Source: Flavobacteriales bacterium (lineage in GTDB: Bacteria; Bacteroidota; Bacteroidia; Flavobacteriales; Flavobacteriaceae). Taken from it: DNA of 15,889 nucleotides. The notes beneath the pieces were generated by a model. That model did not search any database. It had not been told where the DNA came from and saw nothing but the letters and a program-made list of their open reading frames with translations. Below are positions 8,247-15,889 of the stretch, piece by piece. Within the stretch, counting starts at the first letter, position 1; each line of letters begins with the position of its first letter. Made by a program: the position numbers and the translations under genes. The stretch is from NCBI GenBank assembly GCA_002747735.1, contig PDQE01000061.1, positions 1 through 15,889 of the forward strand, in the 5' to 3' direction.

Positions 8247-8274
8247 TGTTAAATCTCAAAACTCAAATTTAACA
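8247..8274. terminator. Inverted repeat in the convergent gap, possible two-way terminator
   Basis: The 102-bp gap between the convergent permease and patatin genes contains TGTTAAAT (8247-8254) and its exact complement ATTTAACA (8267-8274), separated by 12 bases and abutting the patatin stop codon (TAA, 8277-8275). Position between two facing transcription units suits a bidirectional terminator, but the stem is AT-rich and has no clean T-tract. A second small hairpin, AACC/GGTT around an EcoRI-like GAATTC near 8204-8218, is weaker still. Confidence 0.25.
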
Positions 8275-10515
8275 TTAAAACCAAAAACCTAAATTAAAGT
8301 ACCAATAGTCTTTATTTTCATCAGACCATGCGTATTTAATCTGTATAGGCCCCAAAAACGAGTTAATGCCATAGCCTATGGCATATCCTAGCTTAGTATT
8401 ATCAAAAATGTCGCCTTTATTAAAAAGGTCGTTCTCAACTCTGCCGGCATTGGCGGTAAAAAAGAGATTGTTATTTTTAAATAATTCGTAGTTTAAGGTT
8501 ACGGCTGTTTTTAAAAATGCACTTTCACTTAAATCTGCTACTTCATAACCGTAAAAGGGAATAAAATTATTGATAAAATTTTCATTATTGCCACCCAGAA
8601 AATAATTAAATATTCTGTTGCTATTGCCAATGGTAATACCCGCTTCAGACCTAATATGCGTGGTAAATTTATTGGCTATGGTAAAGGCTCCGGATAGCCG
8701 TCCTTTTAATTGTGAAAATGGCGTAAAATTCTCATCAAAAGTAGAGGATAGTAAATATGCCTTATAGCCTATGTTTAAGAGTAGGCCTTTTTTTGGAAAA
8801 ATTTTGTTATCGTAGGTGTCTAAAAGGAAACTGCTGTATGCACTTATATAGTGAGTATTTGCAAAATAATTATTCTTACGCCTGTTGTTGACTAATGTCT
8901 CTGTAAAGGCTCGTAAATATTTTGATTCACCGCCTATTTGCAAAGCTAAATCTTTATTAAATGAAGTTTGTACAAATAACTTGGTTGAAAAATCCATATA
9001 GGTAACTTGCAACTTGTTTATTTGTTCTTCTAGCGGCAAATTGTTATTGAGTATGTTTTCATAAAAAGAACTCTTAAAGTTGTTGTATCTTGATTTTATA
9101 CCGTAACTCCAATGGAATCCGTTATCTATAAAATAATCTATACTACCTCTAAGGTTATCTCCTAAGACTATGTCACCGGAGAAAATGTCATTTTTAAACA
9201 ATAAGTGTTTGGAGGTTAAATTTAGCAAAACACCGGTTTTGTATAAATCGTCATAGTGGATGGCAAGCTGTAAATAATTAGAGACTCTTTCTTCTGCAAG
9301 TGAGAAGAAAATATCAAAATTACCATTGTTTTTAACCAATTTGTACTGTATGTTTTTAAAGTTTTTGGTAGCGGATAGGCTGCTTAAGCCTGCTTTAAAG
9401 TCTTTGTATTTAATGGAGTCCTGTTCTTTTAAATTGAGTTTGCCCAGAATATATTCTTTGGTATAATTTTTATTTCCCTTTACATAAATATTGTCTATAT
9501 GCAGATATTCATTGGGTTTATAAGGTTTTATCGGTTTTCTTTTTTTTGGTTTTATAATTTGCTTTTCCGCAATTTTCTTTAGAGCCGGTTTTTGTTTTTC
9601 TGCAGCTTCTACACCGTTTTTTATAATGCTTTCTGCCAAGTCAAAAGAGATTACATTAAAATTTGCTATATCCGGATGGATGTAAACATCCGTCATTGCC
9701 ACTTTGGTTTTGTCTTCCCGGTATATTTGAAAATTTACAATTTGAAAAACGATGTCCAATGCCGTATTTAGCGTTTCTATATTTTTTAGTTTGTCTTGAA
9801 CATCTACGCCTATAATTACATCAACGCCTTTTTGTTTCATAATATCCACCGGAAAATTATTAACTACCCCACCATCCACCAGTATTTTATCGTCTATTTT
9901 TACAGGGTCTAGCAAGGTAGGAAACGATCCGCTGGCACGGACGGCCTCGGGTAAAAAACCACTTTCTAATATTTTCTGTTTACCGTTTTCCAAATCTGTG
10001 GCGACACAAAAAAAGGGAATTGGCAGATTAGAAAAATTCCTTACGGTATGCACATTTTCCGTGAGTTGTAACAATAAATTAAAAACATTCTGGCCTTTAG
10101 ACAAGGCTGTGGGTAATTGTACGCTGCCTTTGTAAATGGGCAGGCTTAGGGCGTATTTTTCCGTAAATTCTTTTTGGTAGATAGATTTTGCCCTTCGAGG
10201 AACAATGTCCTGCATAAGTATATTAAAATCGTGTGAATGGACAATGGAGTCCAGTTCATCAGCAGAATAGCCTGATGCATATAACGCTCCTATTATAGCC
10301 CCCATACTGGTACCGCCTATATAGTCTATCCGCACGCCAGCTTTTTCCAATACTTTTAATACGCCTATATGGGCAAATCCTTTAGCTCCGCCGCCACTGA
10401 GAACCAGACCTACCTTGAGGTCTTTTTTTTGGGTAGAAGAAGGTTGTGCCTGGCTGTAAAAAATGCCTGCAAGAAATAAGAATACTACAAAATGCCACTT
10501 TTTAAAGATATTCAA
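8275..10515 (-). CDS. Patatin-like phospholipase with POTRA and C-terminal outer-membrane barrel (type Vd/PlpD-like)
   Basis: This is predicted to be a serine lipid acyl hydrolase carried by its own outer-membrane barrel. The 746-residue protein opens with a Sec signal peptide (residues 1-24, ending SQAQ). The patatin domain (about 34-240) has the oxyanion-hole motif GGGAKG (41-46), the nucleophile motif GTSMG with Ser70, and the catalytic DGG with Asp214 in VDGGVVNNFP, so the Ser/Asp dyad is complete. A basic proline-rich linker (about 318-335) leads to a POTRA-like domain (about 338-408, with HIDNIYVKGNKNYTKEYIL). Beta strands then run to the terminal aromatic sequence NLGFWF, as expected of an Omp85-like barrel end. 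The architecture matches Pseudomonas PlpD. Start is TTG at 10515, since a stop lies two codons upstream and no other start precedes the signal peptide. It follows uvrC by 6 nt. Substrate and surface exposure are inference. Confidence 0.9.
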   Translation of the reverse strand: MNIFKKWHFVVFLFLAGIFYSQAQPSSTQKKDLKVGLVLSGGGAKGFAHIGVLKVLEKAGVRIDYIGGTSMGAIIGALYASGYSADELDSIVHSHDFNILMQDIVPRRAKSIYQKEFTEKYALSLPIYKGSVQLPTALSKGQNVFNLLLQLTENVHTVRNFSNLPIPFFCVATDLENGKQKILESGFLPEAVRASGSFPTLLDPVKIDDKILVDGGVVNNFPVDIMKQKGVDVIIGVDVQDKLKNIETLNTALDIVFQIVNFQIYREDKTKVAMTDVYIHPDIANFNVISFDLAESIIKNGVEAAEKQKPALKKIAEKQIIKPKKRKPIKPYKPNEYLHIDNIYVKGNKNYTKEYILGKLNLKEQDSIKYKDFKAGLSSLSATKNFKNIQYKLVKNNGNFDIFFSLAEERVSNYLQLAIHYDDLYKTGVLLNLTSKHLLFKNDIFSGDIVLGDNLRGSIDYFIDNGFHWSYGIKSRYNNFKSSFYENILNNNLPLEEQINKLQVTYMDFSTKLFVQTSFNKDLALQIGGESKYLRAFTETLVNNRRKNNYFANTHYISAYSSFLLDTYDNKIFPKKGLLLNIGYKAYLLSSTFDENFTPFSQLKGRLSGAFTIANKFTTHIRSEAGITIGNSNRIFNYFLGGNNENFINNFIPFYGYEVADLSESAFLKTAVTLNYELFKNNNLFFTANAGRVENDLFNKGDIFDNTKLGYAIGYGINSFLGPIQIKYAWSDENKDYWYFNLGFWF

Positions 10516-10521
10516 AACTAT

Positions 10522-12315
10522 TTATTTTGTATGATAATAATTATATACTTTGGTTGCTCTATTTTTTCCTATTTTTTCTTCTAACTGTTTTTGTGAAGCC
10601 AATTTTATCCTTTTTAGGGACTTAAATTGTTTTAACAATTCTTTAATGGTTTGTTCCCCTACACCCGGAATACTTTCCAATTCGGTTTTAATGGCAGATT
10701 TACTTCGCTTATTTCTATGAAAGGATATGGCAAACCTATGGGCTTCGTTTCGCAGTTGCTGAATAATCTTTAATGTTTCCGATTTTTTATCCAAATATAG
10801 CGGAATGGAATCATCCGGATAAAAAATTTCTTCCAGTCTTTTGGCAATTCCTATTATAGCTATTTTATTTCGTAATTCTAAAATATCTAAACTTTTTAAC
10901 GCAGATGACAACTGGCCTTTCCCACCATCTATAACGATGAGTTGCGGTAATTCTTGCTCTTCATCCAGTAATCTTTTATATCTCCTATACACTACTTCTT
11001 CCATGGAAGCAAAATCATCCGGGCCTTCCACAGATTTTATATTGTATTTTCTATAATCATTTTTAACGGGTTTGCCATTTTTAAAAACTACGCAAGCCGC
11101 CACCGGATGGGTGCCTTGAATATTGGAATTATCAAAACACTCTATGTGTCTGGGCTCATGTTGTAAACGCAAATCTTTCTTCATTTGAGCCATAATCCTA
11201 TTGGTATGCCTATCCGGATCTACTATTTTTATTTGTTTAAACTGTTCCTGCCGGTAATATTTGGCATTTCTGGCAGATAATTCTACTATTCGTTTTTTGT
11301 CACCTTGTTTAGGGATGGTAACTTTGATTTTATCGCCCAGATTAACTTTAAAGGGTACGTAAACTTCTTTTGTTAGCGAATTAAAACGCTGCCTGATATC
11401 TACTATAGCCAGTTCTAACAAATGCTTGTCCGATTCGTCTAGTTTTTTTTTAATTTCCGCAGTGTGTGACTGGACAATGGAGCCATTCATAATTTTTAGA
11501 AAATTTACATAGGCAAGGCTCTCATCAGAAATTATCGAAAAGACATCTACATTGGTAATGGAAGGATTTACAACGGTTGATTTTGCCTGATAATTGGAAA
11601 GTAATTCTATCTTTTCTTTGATGTTCTGAGCCTGTTCATAGTCCATATCATTAGCAAAAGCATACATCATTTCTTCAAAATGCGAAAGGACTTCTTTAAA
11701 ATTTCCTTTGATGATATTTCTAATAGCTTTAATGTCTTTTTGGTAATCTTCTTTTGATTGCAGCCCTTCGCAAGGCCCTAAACAGTTTTTAATGTGGTAT
11801 TCTAAACAGACTTTAAACTTGCCTTTTTCAATGTTTTCTTCGGACAGGTTATAATTACAGGTTCTAATGGTATAAAGTTCTTTTATGAGGGATAATAAGG
11901 CTTTAACTGTTCTTACTGAGGTATATGGACCAAAGTATTCCGAACCGTCTTTAATGATATTACGGGTCATAAATACCTTTGGAAATCGTTCGTTTTTAAT
12001 ACAGATATAGGGGTAACTTTTATCGTCTTTTAACAGGACGTTATATCTGGGCTGGTATTTTTTTATCAGGCTGTTTTCCAGTAGCAAGGCATCAGCTTCT
12101 GATGTAACCACAATGTGCTTTACCGATGCTATTTTTTTTACCAGTACGCCTGTTTTGCCGTTTTCATGTGTTTTGGTAAAATAAGATATTACTCTTTTTT
12201 TAAGGTTTTTGGCTTTGCCGATGTATAAAATTTTTCCGTTTTTATCAAAGTATTGATATACGCCCGGAGTATTGGGAAGTGTTTTTATTTGTACATCTAA
12301 ATCTACCGTAACCAT
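10522..12315 (-). CDS. uvrC: UvrABC excision nuclease subunit C
   Basis: UvrC makes the two DNA incisions, 3' and 5' of a lesion, during nucleotide excision repair with UvrA and UvrB. The 597 residues match the usual length and every domain is visible. The N-terminal GIY-YIG nuclease has PGVYQYF (17-23), ILYIGKA (29-35), R41 and E80. A four-cysteine iron-sulfur cluster set follows at C153, C170, C178 and C182. The UVR (UvrB-binding) motif is at about 206-243. The RNase H-like 5' nuclease has FDNS with D395, IDGGKGQ with D463 and EAHRFA with H526. The tandem helix-hairpin-helix domain (about 545-595) has SIPGVGEQTIKELL. The ATG at 12315 places the GIY-YIG domain at the normal distance. No convincing Bacteroidota promoter was found directly upstream. 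The stop is 6 nt before the patatin start, suggesting co-transcription without an obvious functional link. Confidence 0.97.
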   Translation of the reverse strand: MVTVDLDVQIKTLPNTPGVYQYFDKNGKILYIGKAKNLKKRVISYFTKTHENGKTGVLVKKIASVKHIVVTSEADALLLENSLIKKYQPRYNVLLKDDKSYPYICIKNERFPKVFMTRNIIKDGSEYFGPYTSVRTVKALLSLIKELYTIRTCNYNLSEENIEKGKFKVCLEYHIKNCLGPCEGLQSKEDYQKDIKAIRNIIKGNFKEVLSHFEEMMYAFANDMDYEQAQNIKEKIELLSNYQAKSTVVNPSITNVDVFSIISDESLAYVNFLKIMNGSIVQSHTAEIKKKLDESDKHLLELAIVDIRQRFNSLTKEVYVPFKVNLGDKIKVTIPKQGDKKRIVELSARNAKYYRQEQFKQIKIVDPDRHTNRIMAQMKKDLRLQHEPRHIECFDNSNIQGTHPVAACVVFKNGKPVKNDYRKYNIKSVEGPDDFASMEEVVYRRYKRLLDEEQELPQLIVIDGGKGQLSSALKSLDILELRNKIAIIGIAKRLEEIFYPDDSIPLYLDKKSETLKIIQQLRNEAHRFAISFHRNKRSKSAIKTELESIPGVGEQTIKELLKQFKSLKRIKLASQKQLEEKIGKNRATKVYNYYHTK

Positions 12316-12438
12316 ATTACGAAGTTAAGAAAAAATAGGAGCATAATATAAGTTTAAGATGTCAATTCATAAACCTTAACTCGTGTTATTTACGTGGAGT
12401 TGCAACAATTTGTTTCATTTTTTTACTGATAGCTGCTT

Positions 12439-12496
12439 TGCTAATACGCAGAGATATAAAATTTTTGTGTTTCCTGCAAATACGTAGAGGTACAAA
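12439..12496. repeat. Pair of 22-bp degenerate direct repeats, consensus TGCWAATACGYAGAGRTAYAAA
   Basis: The copies are at 12439-12460 and 12475-12496, with starts 36 bp apart. They agree at 18 of 22 positions, and three of the four differences are transitions. On the minus strand they read as TTTRTAYCTCTRCGTATTWGCA. This recalls the CTCTGCGT/TTTGCG-type intergenic repeats I remember from Bacteroidota genomes, but that link is from memory and untested. Function is unknown. Confidence 0.5.
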
Positions 12497-12513
12497 GAAA
12501 CAGGGAAAGGATA

Positions 12514-12681
12514 CTAATACCATTTCCACCTCAAAATTACTCAATAAAATGTGCTTTTTTATGCTATATTTCGTTGTAAAAATAAACTATAGCTACAGCT
12601 ATACTTAATTTTTACGCCTTATCTATCACAAAAATTCATCATTTTATTTTTTGAGTATTTTTAAAGCAGAACTGGTATTAG
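12514..12681. repeat. Long imperfect palindrome (about 168 bp), MITE-like or structured-RNA element
   Basis: The outer ends are a perfect 9-bp inverted pair, CTAATACCA (12514-12522) and TGGTATTAG (12673-12681). Moving inward, TACTCAATAAAATG (12538-12551) pairs with CATTTTATTTTTTGAGTA (12640-12657), complete apart from a 4-base insertion. The centre has a 19-bp arm pair (12576-12594 with 12597-12615) matching at 17 of 19 positions around the core TATAGCTACAGCTATA. All pairs share nearly the same centre (about 12596-12598), so this is one nested structure rather than several chance hairpins. It has no ORF. Either a small non-autonomous mobile element remnant or a folded RNA would fit. No target-site duplication is evident. 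Confidence 0.65.
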
Positions 12682-12721
12682 ACTTGGTATAAAAACGGAA
12701 TTTTTTACACAAAACCCAATC

Positions 12722-12762
12722 AAAAAAAATACAATTACGGTGCAGTAACCATTATTATTGCA
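12722..12762 (-). terminator. Possible terminator downstream of the DUF2723 gene
   Basis: Thirty-four bases past the DUF2723 stop, TGCAGTAA (12741-12748) and TTATTGCA (12755-12762) form an 8-bp inverted repeat with one mismatch and a 6-base loop. Reading on the minus strand, a run of eight T (complement of A-run 12722-12729) follows 11 bases after the hairpin. The gap between stem and T-run is longer than in a canonical intrinsic terminator, so this is tentative. Confidence 0.3.
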
Positions 12763-12795
12763 GGTTGAAAGACTGAGGCTGTCTGATGAACAACT

Positions 12796-15700
12796 CTACT
12801 CTATAACCCCTTCCAAAGATTTTATAGCCTCAATATATCCTTTTTTTAGTTCGTTGGCAAATTCGGTGTCTTTTTGTTCTGCGGTAGCTACCACGTTGTT
12901 GTACATCATCAGGGTAGCTTCTATGTCGCTAAAATGTTGATTAACGCCATATTGGTCTAAACCGCTATAAAATGCTATCCTGTCTCTAAATATATCTACT
13001 AATATTTTAGCAACTTCTCTTGCTTTTTCTTTTTTGTCAATATTGTAATACGCATCTATATAGCCCAAAACAAGGCCGTAGTGGCCATATCGTCTTATAG
13101 GCATTTTTTCTAAGGAAAGGTCTAATATTTCTTCTGCTTTATCAAATTTATTTTCATTGATAAGTGCTTCGGCCAAACGGATAAGACTGTTTCTAAACGA
13201 GATGCTGTTTTTTCTGGTTTCTACATCTACATAGATATCGCTATTGCTGTTCTTAAAATCCCATTTTTTGACATTGTTATACATGATTTCGGTATCTATT
13301 CTGCCTAAATCCAGTACATTCTTAGACCTGCCGTTTACAGTAGCAGGTGTATAAATGGGTACCAGTTTATAAGCTAATCCATCCAATTGTAAATAGTCTT
13401 TCATCCAAATATATTCGTCATCAGCATTGGCCCCGCCGGTAAAATAAATGGGGCGTTCCCAGTTGTTGTTGGCCAGAATGTCCAGCATTAAGATGCGGTG
13501 TTTTTGAATGCCAAGCGAGTCTATTTCTATGTCTATATACGGCACTATTTTGGCGGAGTCTTTTAATGGTACTATTTTGTTTCGCAAAACGGCTTCCTTA
13601 TCCACCGGAACCCTAATTTTATTGGTGGGATAGTATTTTTCAGGAAAACCATCTCCGTCTATATCAATAAAGGTACGAGGGTCTTTACTTTGAAGCCAGT
13701 TCATAAAAGTTTTTATATCTATCACCGTATCTTTAAACGCCGGATTTTCTATGTGATAGGCTACTTCCAATGAACCTTTTTTATAATCATCATGTGTAAG
13801 TTGTCCGGGAATAGGATCGGCTTCATAAGTTTTGCGTTTTTGCTGGTCTATGTACCAGTCCGTAGCAAAAAGGCTAGTGTTAACCAGTTTTAGGTCTGTT
13901 CCGTATTCTTCCACTTCCTGCATATACCACAAAGGAAAGGTATCATTATCTCCTATGGTGAACATAATGGCATCTTCTTGGGTGGAATCCAAATAGGCCT
14001 TGGCATTATTACGTGCTGCATATCTATTGGAGCGATTATGGTCATTCCAGTTTTCCGATGCCATTAAAGCAGGTACTGCCAACAGGCACACTATTGTAGT
14101 TGCGGTAGCCAGTATTTTGGCGTTAATTTTGTCTTTAAATTGCTGATAAATTGCCATTACGCCAAACCCTATCCACATGGCAAAAACGTAAAATGAACCC
14201 ACTACGGCGTAGTCCCGTTCTCGCGGTTCAAAGGGTTTTGGATTGGTGTAAAAGATAATTGCCAAACCGGTAAAAAGGAAAAAGAGTAGAAGGATATAAA
14301 AATCTTTTGGGTCAAATTTTAGATGGAACAGAAACCCGATTATTCCTAATAGTAACGGAAGGAAATAATAAGTATTTCTACTTTTGTTATCCAGTACTTC
14401 CTGTGGCAGATTGTCTTGCGAGCCCAAATGCCATTCGTCTATAAAATTTATACCGCTGAGCCAGTTACCGTGGTTGTCTAAATTACCTTGAATATCATCT
14501 TGCCTGCCTACAAAATTCCACATAAAATAGCGACCGTACATATAGCCAAATTGAAACTGAAACATAAACTTTAGATTTTCTCCAAACGTAGGCCGGCGGT
14601 TGCTTTTTTGGGGAATACCTGCTATGGCTTTGTAATTGGCTATTACTGCCGGGTTGGGATCTACCATTCTGGGGATGAACCCCTTGTGTTTATCGGTAAA
14701 ATTGGGCAGAGCATCTTTATATCGGTTTACAATAACGTACTTGCCCGCTTTTTCGTCTTTTTCGTATTTGGGTTGGTCGTCTCTAAAGGGTTCTTTAGGA
14801 TCCGGCTGTCGGGTTTCGGAGTAATATGAATCGTAGAAAATATTAGAATCTCCATACTGTTCTCTATTGTAATATGCTAATAATTCTCTGGCACTGGACG
14901 GGTTATTTTCATTAATAGTGGTATTGGCATTAGCCCGTATAGGCAGCATAACCCAAGAGGAAAAACCTATCATTACAAATAATAGGCAAAGGATGATTAA
15001 ATTGGCATGAATAAGCCGTTTTTTTCGGGTATATCTAATGCCAAAATAGAATGCAGCAATAAGTACCAAGCCGGCAATAATACTTCCTGAGTTAAAAGGC
15101 AGACCAACGGTATTTACAAAAAACAATTCTGAGGCACTAAAAAATACTAAAGTATAAGGAAACAAAAATTTAAAAATAAAAGCCAGGACTAAGACGGCTA
15201 TTACATTGGCAATAATGAACTGAACTGTAGTAAGGCTTTTATAATTTTTGTAAATATAAATAAATACTATTGGCGGAATAACCAGTAATGACAAGATATG
15301 GACGCCAAAAGATAATCCCACCACAAATGCGATAAGCAGCAGCCATTTATGGCCTCCGGGTATATCCATTCTGGCTTCCCACTTTAGGCCCAGCCAGAAG
15401 AGCAAAGCCATTAAAAATGATGACAAGGCATACACTTCTGCTTCTACTGCACTAAACCAAAAACTATCTGAAAAAGTATAAGCCAAAGCTCCCACGGCAC
15501 CACTGCCAAAAATAGCGATAGCGTTAGCCAAAGTAAGTGATTCCTTGTTTTTACGGATAATCTTTCTACCCATTATGGTTATTGTCCAGAATAAAAACAG
15601 AATGGTAAAGGCACTGGCCACGCCAGACATGGCGTTGGTTAACAAGGCAATGTGTTCCGCATTTGAGGAAAACAGGGCGAAAAATGCCCCTAACATCTGA

Positions 15701-15876
15701 AAGAGTGGTGCACCGGGTGGGTGGCCTACTTCCAGTTTTACGGCGGTGGAAATATATTCACCCACATCCCAATAGGCAACAGTGGGTTCTAACGTAAGCA
15801 AATAAGTGGCAAGGGCAATGGCAAAAACAATCCAGCCGATGACGTTATTTAATTTGTTATAGGTATTTATGTCCAT
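12796..15876 (-). CDS. GT117-family (DUF2723/TMEM260-like) multi-pass membrane protein, putative glycosyltransferase
   Basis: This is a large integral membrane protein of 1026 residues found widely in Bacteroidota. The N-terminal half (about 1-310) holds around eight hydrophobic segments. The first luminal/periplasmic loop has YWDVGEY (D37, E40) followed by GHPPGAPLF (51-59), the acidic-loop arrangement typical of GT-C glycosyltransferases. Further conserved-looking blocks are FWFSAVEAEVYAL (139-151) and LPIRANANTT (311-320). A second membrane cluster spans about 503-605 with EPRERDY (550-556) between segments. It is followed by a soluble part with FTIGDNDTFPLWYMQEVEE (639-657) and C-terminal TPR-like helices (about 910-1000). 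The related human TMEM260 is a protein O-mannosyltransferase (family GT117), so a role in periplasmic protein glycosylation is reasonable inference, with donor and targets unknown. ATG at 15876 is preceded by a T-rich leader, and only 13 bases of upstream DNA are present. Confidence 0.88.
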   Translation of the reverse strand: MDINTYNKLNNVIGWIVFAIALATYLLTLEPTVAYWDVGEYISTAVKLEVGHPPGAPLFQMLGAFFALFSSNAEHIALLTNAMSGVASAFTILFLFWTITIMGRKIIRKNKESLTLANAIAIFGSGAVGALAYTFSDSFWFSAVEAEVYALSSFLMALLFWLGLKWEARMDIPGGHKWLLLIAFVVGLSFGVHILSLLVIPPIVFIYIYKNYKSLTTVQFIIANVIAVLVLAFIFKFLFPYTLVFFSASELFFVNTVGLPFNSGSIIAGLVLIAAFYFGIRYTRKKRLIHANLIILCLLFVMIGFSSWVMLPIRANANTTINENNPSSARELLAYYNREQYGDSNIFYDSYYSETRQPDPKEPFRDDQPKYEKDEKAGKYVIVNRYKDALPNFTDKHKGFIPRMVDPNPAVIANYKAIAGIPQKSNRRPTFGENLKFMFQFQFGYMYGRYFMWNFVGRQDDIQGNLDNHGNWLSGINFIDEWHLGSQDNLPQEVLDNKSRNTYYFLPLLLGIIGFLFHLKFDPKDFYILLLFFLFTGLAIIFYTNPKPFEPRERDYAVVGSFYVFAMWIGFGVMAIYQQFKDKINAKILATATTIVCLLAVPALMASENWNDHNRSNRYAARNNAKAYLDSTQEDAIMFTIGDNDTFPLWYMQEVEEYGTDLKLVNTSLFATDWYIDQQKRKTYEADPIPGQLTHDDYKKGSLEVAYHIENPAFKDTVIDIKTFMNWLQSKDPRTFIDIDGDGFPEKYYPTNKIRVPVDKEAVLRNKIVPLKDSAKIVPYIDIEIDSLGIQKHRILMLDILANNNWERPIYFTGGANADDEYIWMKDYLQLDGLAYKLVPIYTPATVNGRSKNVLDLGRIDTEIMYNNVKKWDFKNSNSDIYVDVETRKNSISFRNSLIRLAEALINENKFDKAEEILDLSLEKMPIRRYGHYGLVLGYIDAYYNIDKKEKAREVAKILVDIFRDRIAFYSGLDQYGVNQHFSDIEATLMMYNNVVATAEQKDTEFANELKKGYIEAIKSLEGVIE

Positions 15877-15889
15877 GGATTGAAAAAAA

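Larger units (their letters stand above)
12316..12795. other. 480-bp intergenic region carrying repeats, no protein gene
   Basis: This is the only gap over 300 bases. It lies between the end of the DUF2723 gene and the start of uvrC, both on the minus strand. From right to left it holds a hairpin near 12741-12762 (possible terminator of the DUF2723 transcript), a large imperfect palindrome 12514-12681, and two 22-bp degenerate direct repeats between 12439 and 12496. The roughly 120 bp nearest uvrC should contain its promoter, but I see no clean TTG-N19-TAnnTTTG match on the minus strand. No ORF here has recognisable protein features. Confidence 0.7.

Noticed and set aside
12211..12270. GIY-YIG motif as a homing endonuclease
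   Set aside because: It is the normal N-terminal nuclease domain of a full-length UvrC with all other domains present.
12386..12418. Ten-codon minus-strand mini-ORF (MKQIVATPRK) about 70 nt before uvrC
   Set aside because: It is too short to distinguish from chance, with no regulatory codon pattern or attenuator hairpin next to it.
12439..12496. Direct repeats as a possible CRISPR array
   Set aside because: Only two copies with four differences and a 14-bp spacer, and no cas genes. This is not a CRISPR array.
12532..12539. Minus-strand TAATTTTG matching the -7 promoter consensus
   Set aside because: There is no TTG-like -33 element at the required spacing, it lies inside the palindrome, and it is more than 200 bp from uvrC.
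12758..12940. 60-residue plus-strand ORF at the edge of the repeat-rich gap
   Set aside because: Most of it is antisense to the C-terminus of the DUF2723 protein, with no motif and no promoter. It does not qualify as a gene.
14608..14829. Two overlapping plus-strand ORFs inside the DUF2723 gene
   Set aside because: Both are antisense to conserved coding sequence and lack any family features.

Overview
The window is a stretch of AT-rich bacterial chromosome, most likely from the phylum Bacteroidota, family Flavobacteriaceae or close kin. The grounds are: the protein families and their order; AT-rich leaders with no convincing Shine-Dalgarno sequences; one promoter matching the Bacteroidota consensus (TTG, 19 bp, TAnnTTTG); two essential-looking TTG starts; and families typical of the group (GT117/DUF2723 membrane protein, patatin fused to an outer-membrane barrel, enlarged AcrB-like pump). 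There is no CRISPR array, phage gene, transposase, tRNA or rRNA.

Layout. Positions 1-926 (minus) hold a short-chain polyprenyl diphosphate synthase. It has a TTG start and its last residues lie beyond the left edge. Diverging from it, 1051-8172 (plus) is a four-gene efflux locus: a TetR-type regulator, a TolC-like outer-membrane channel, a lipoprotein membrane-fusion adaptor and a large RND permease. Together they would form a tripartite pump spanning both membranes, with the regulator first and probably autoregulating. Three genes on the minus strand converge on the pump: a GT117/DUF2723 multi-pass membrane protein (15876-12796), uvrC (12315-10522), and a patatin-like phospholipase with a POTRA domain and C-terminal beta-barrel (10515-8275). 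The last begins 6 nt after the uvrC stop, in the same frame, so the two are probably co-transcribed.

The 480-bp gap between the DUF2723 gene and uvrC is the only sizeable non-coding region and the least ordinary part of the window. It holds a long imperfect palindrome of about 168 bp, 12514-12681, that nests several matching arms. Next to it, nearer uvrC, are two 22-bp degenerate direct repeats. I read these as intergenic repeat elements (MITE-like or structured RNA-like), but they cannot be assigned to a family without a genome search.

No gene cluster here looks like a new defence or biosynthetic system. The most useful points are the palindrome, the nearly leaderless tetR promoter, the extra membrane pair and altered proton-relay residues of the pump, the type Vd-like patatin, and the possible protein O-mannosyltransferase role of the GT117 protein.
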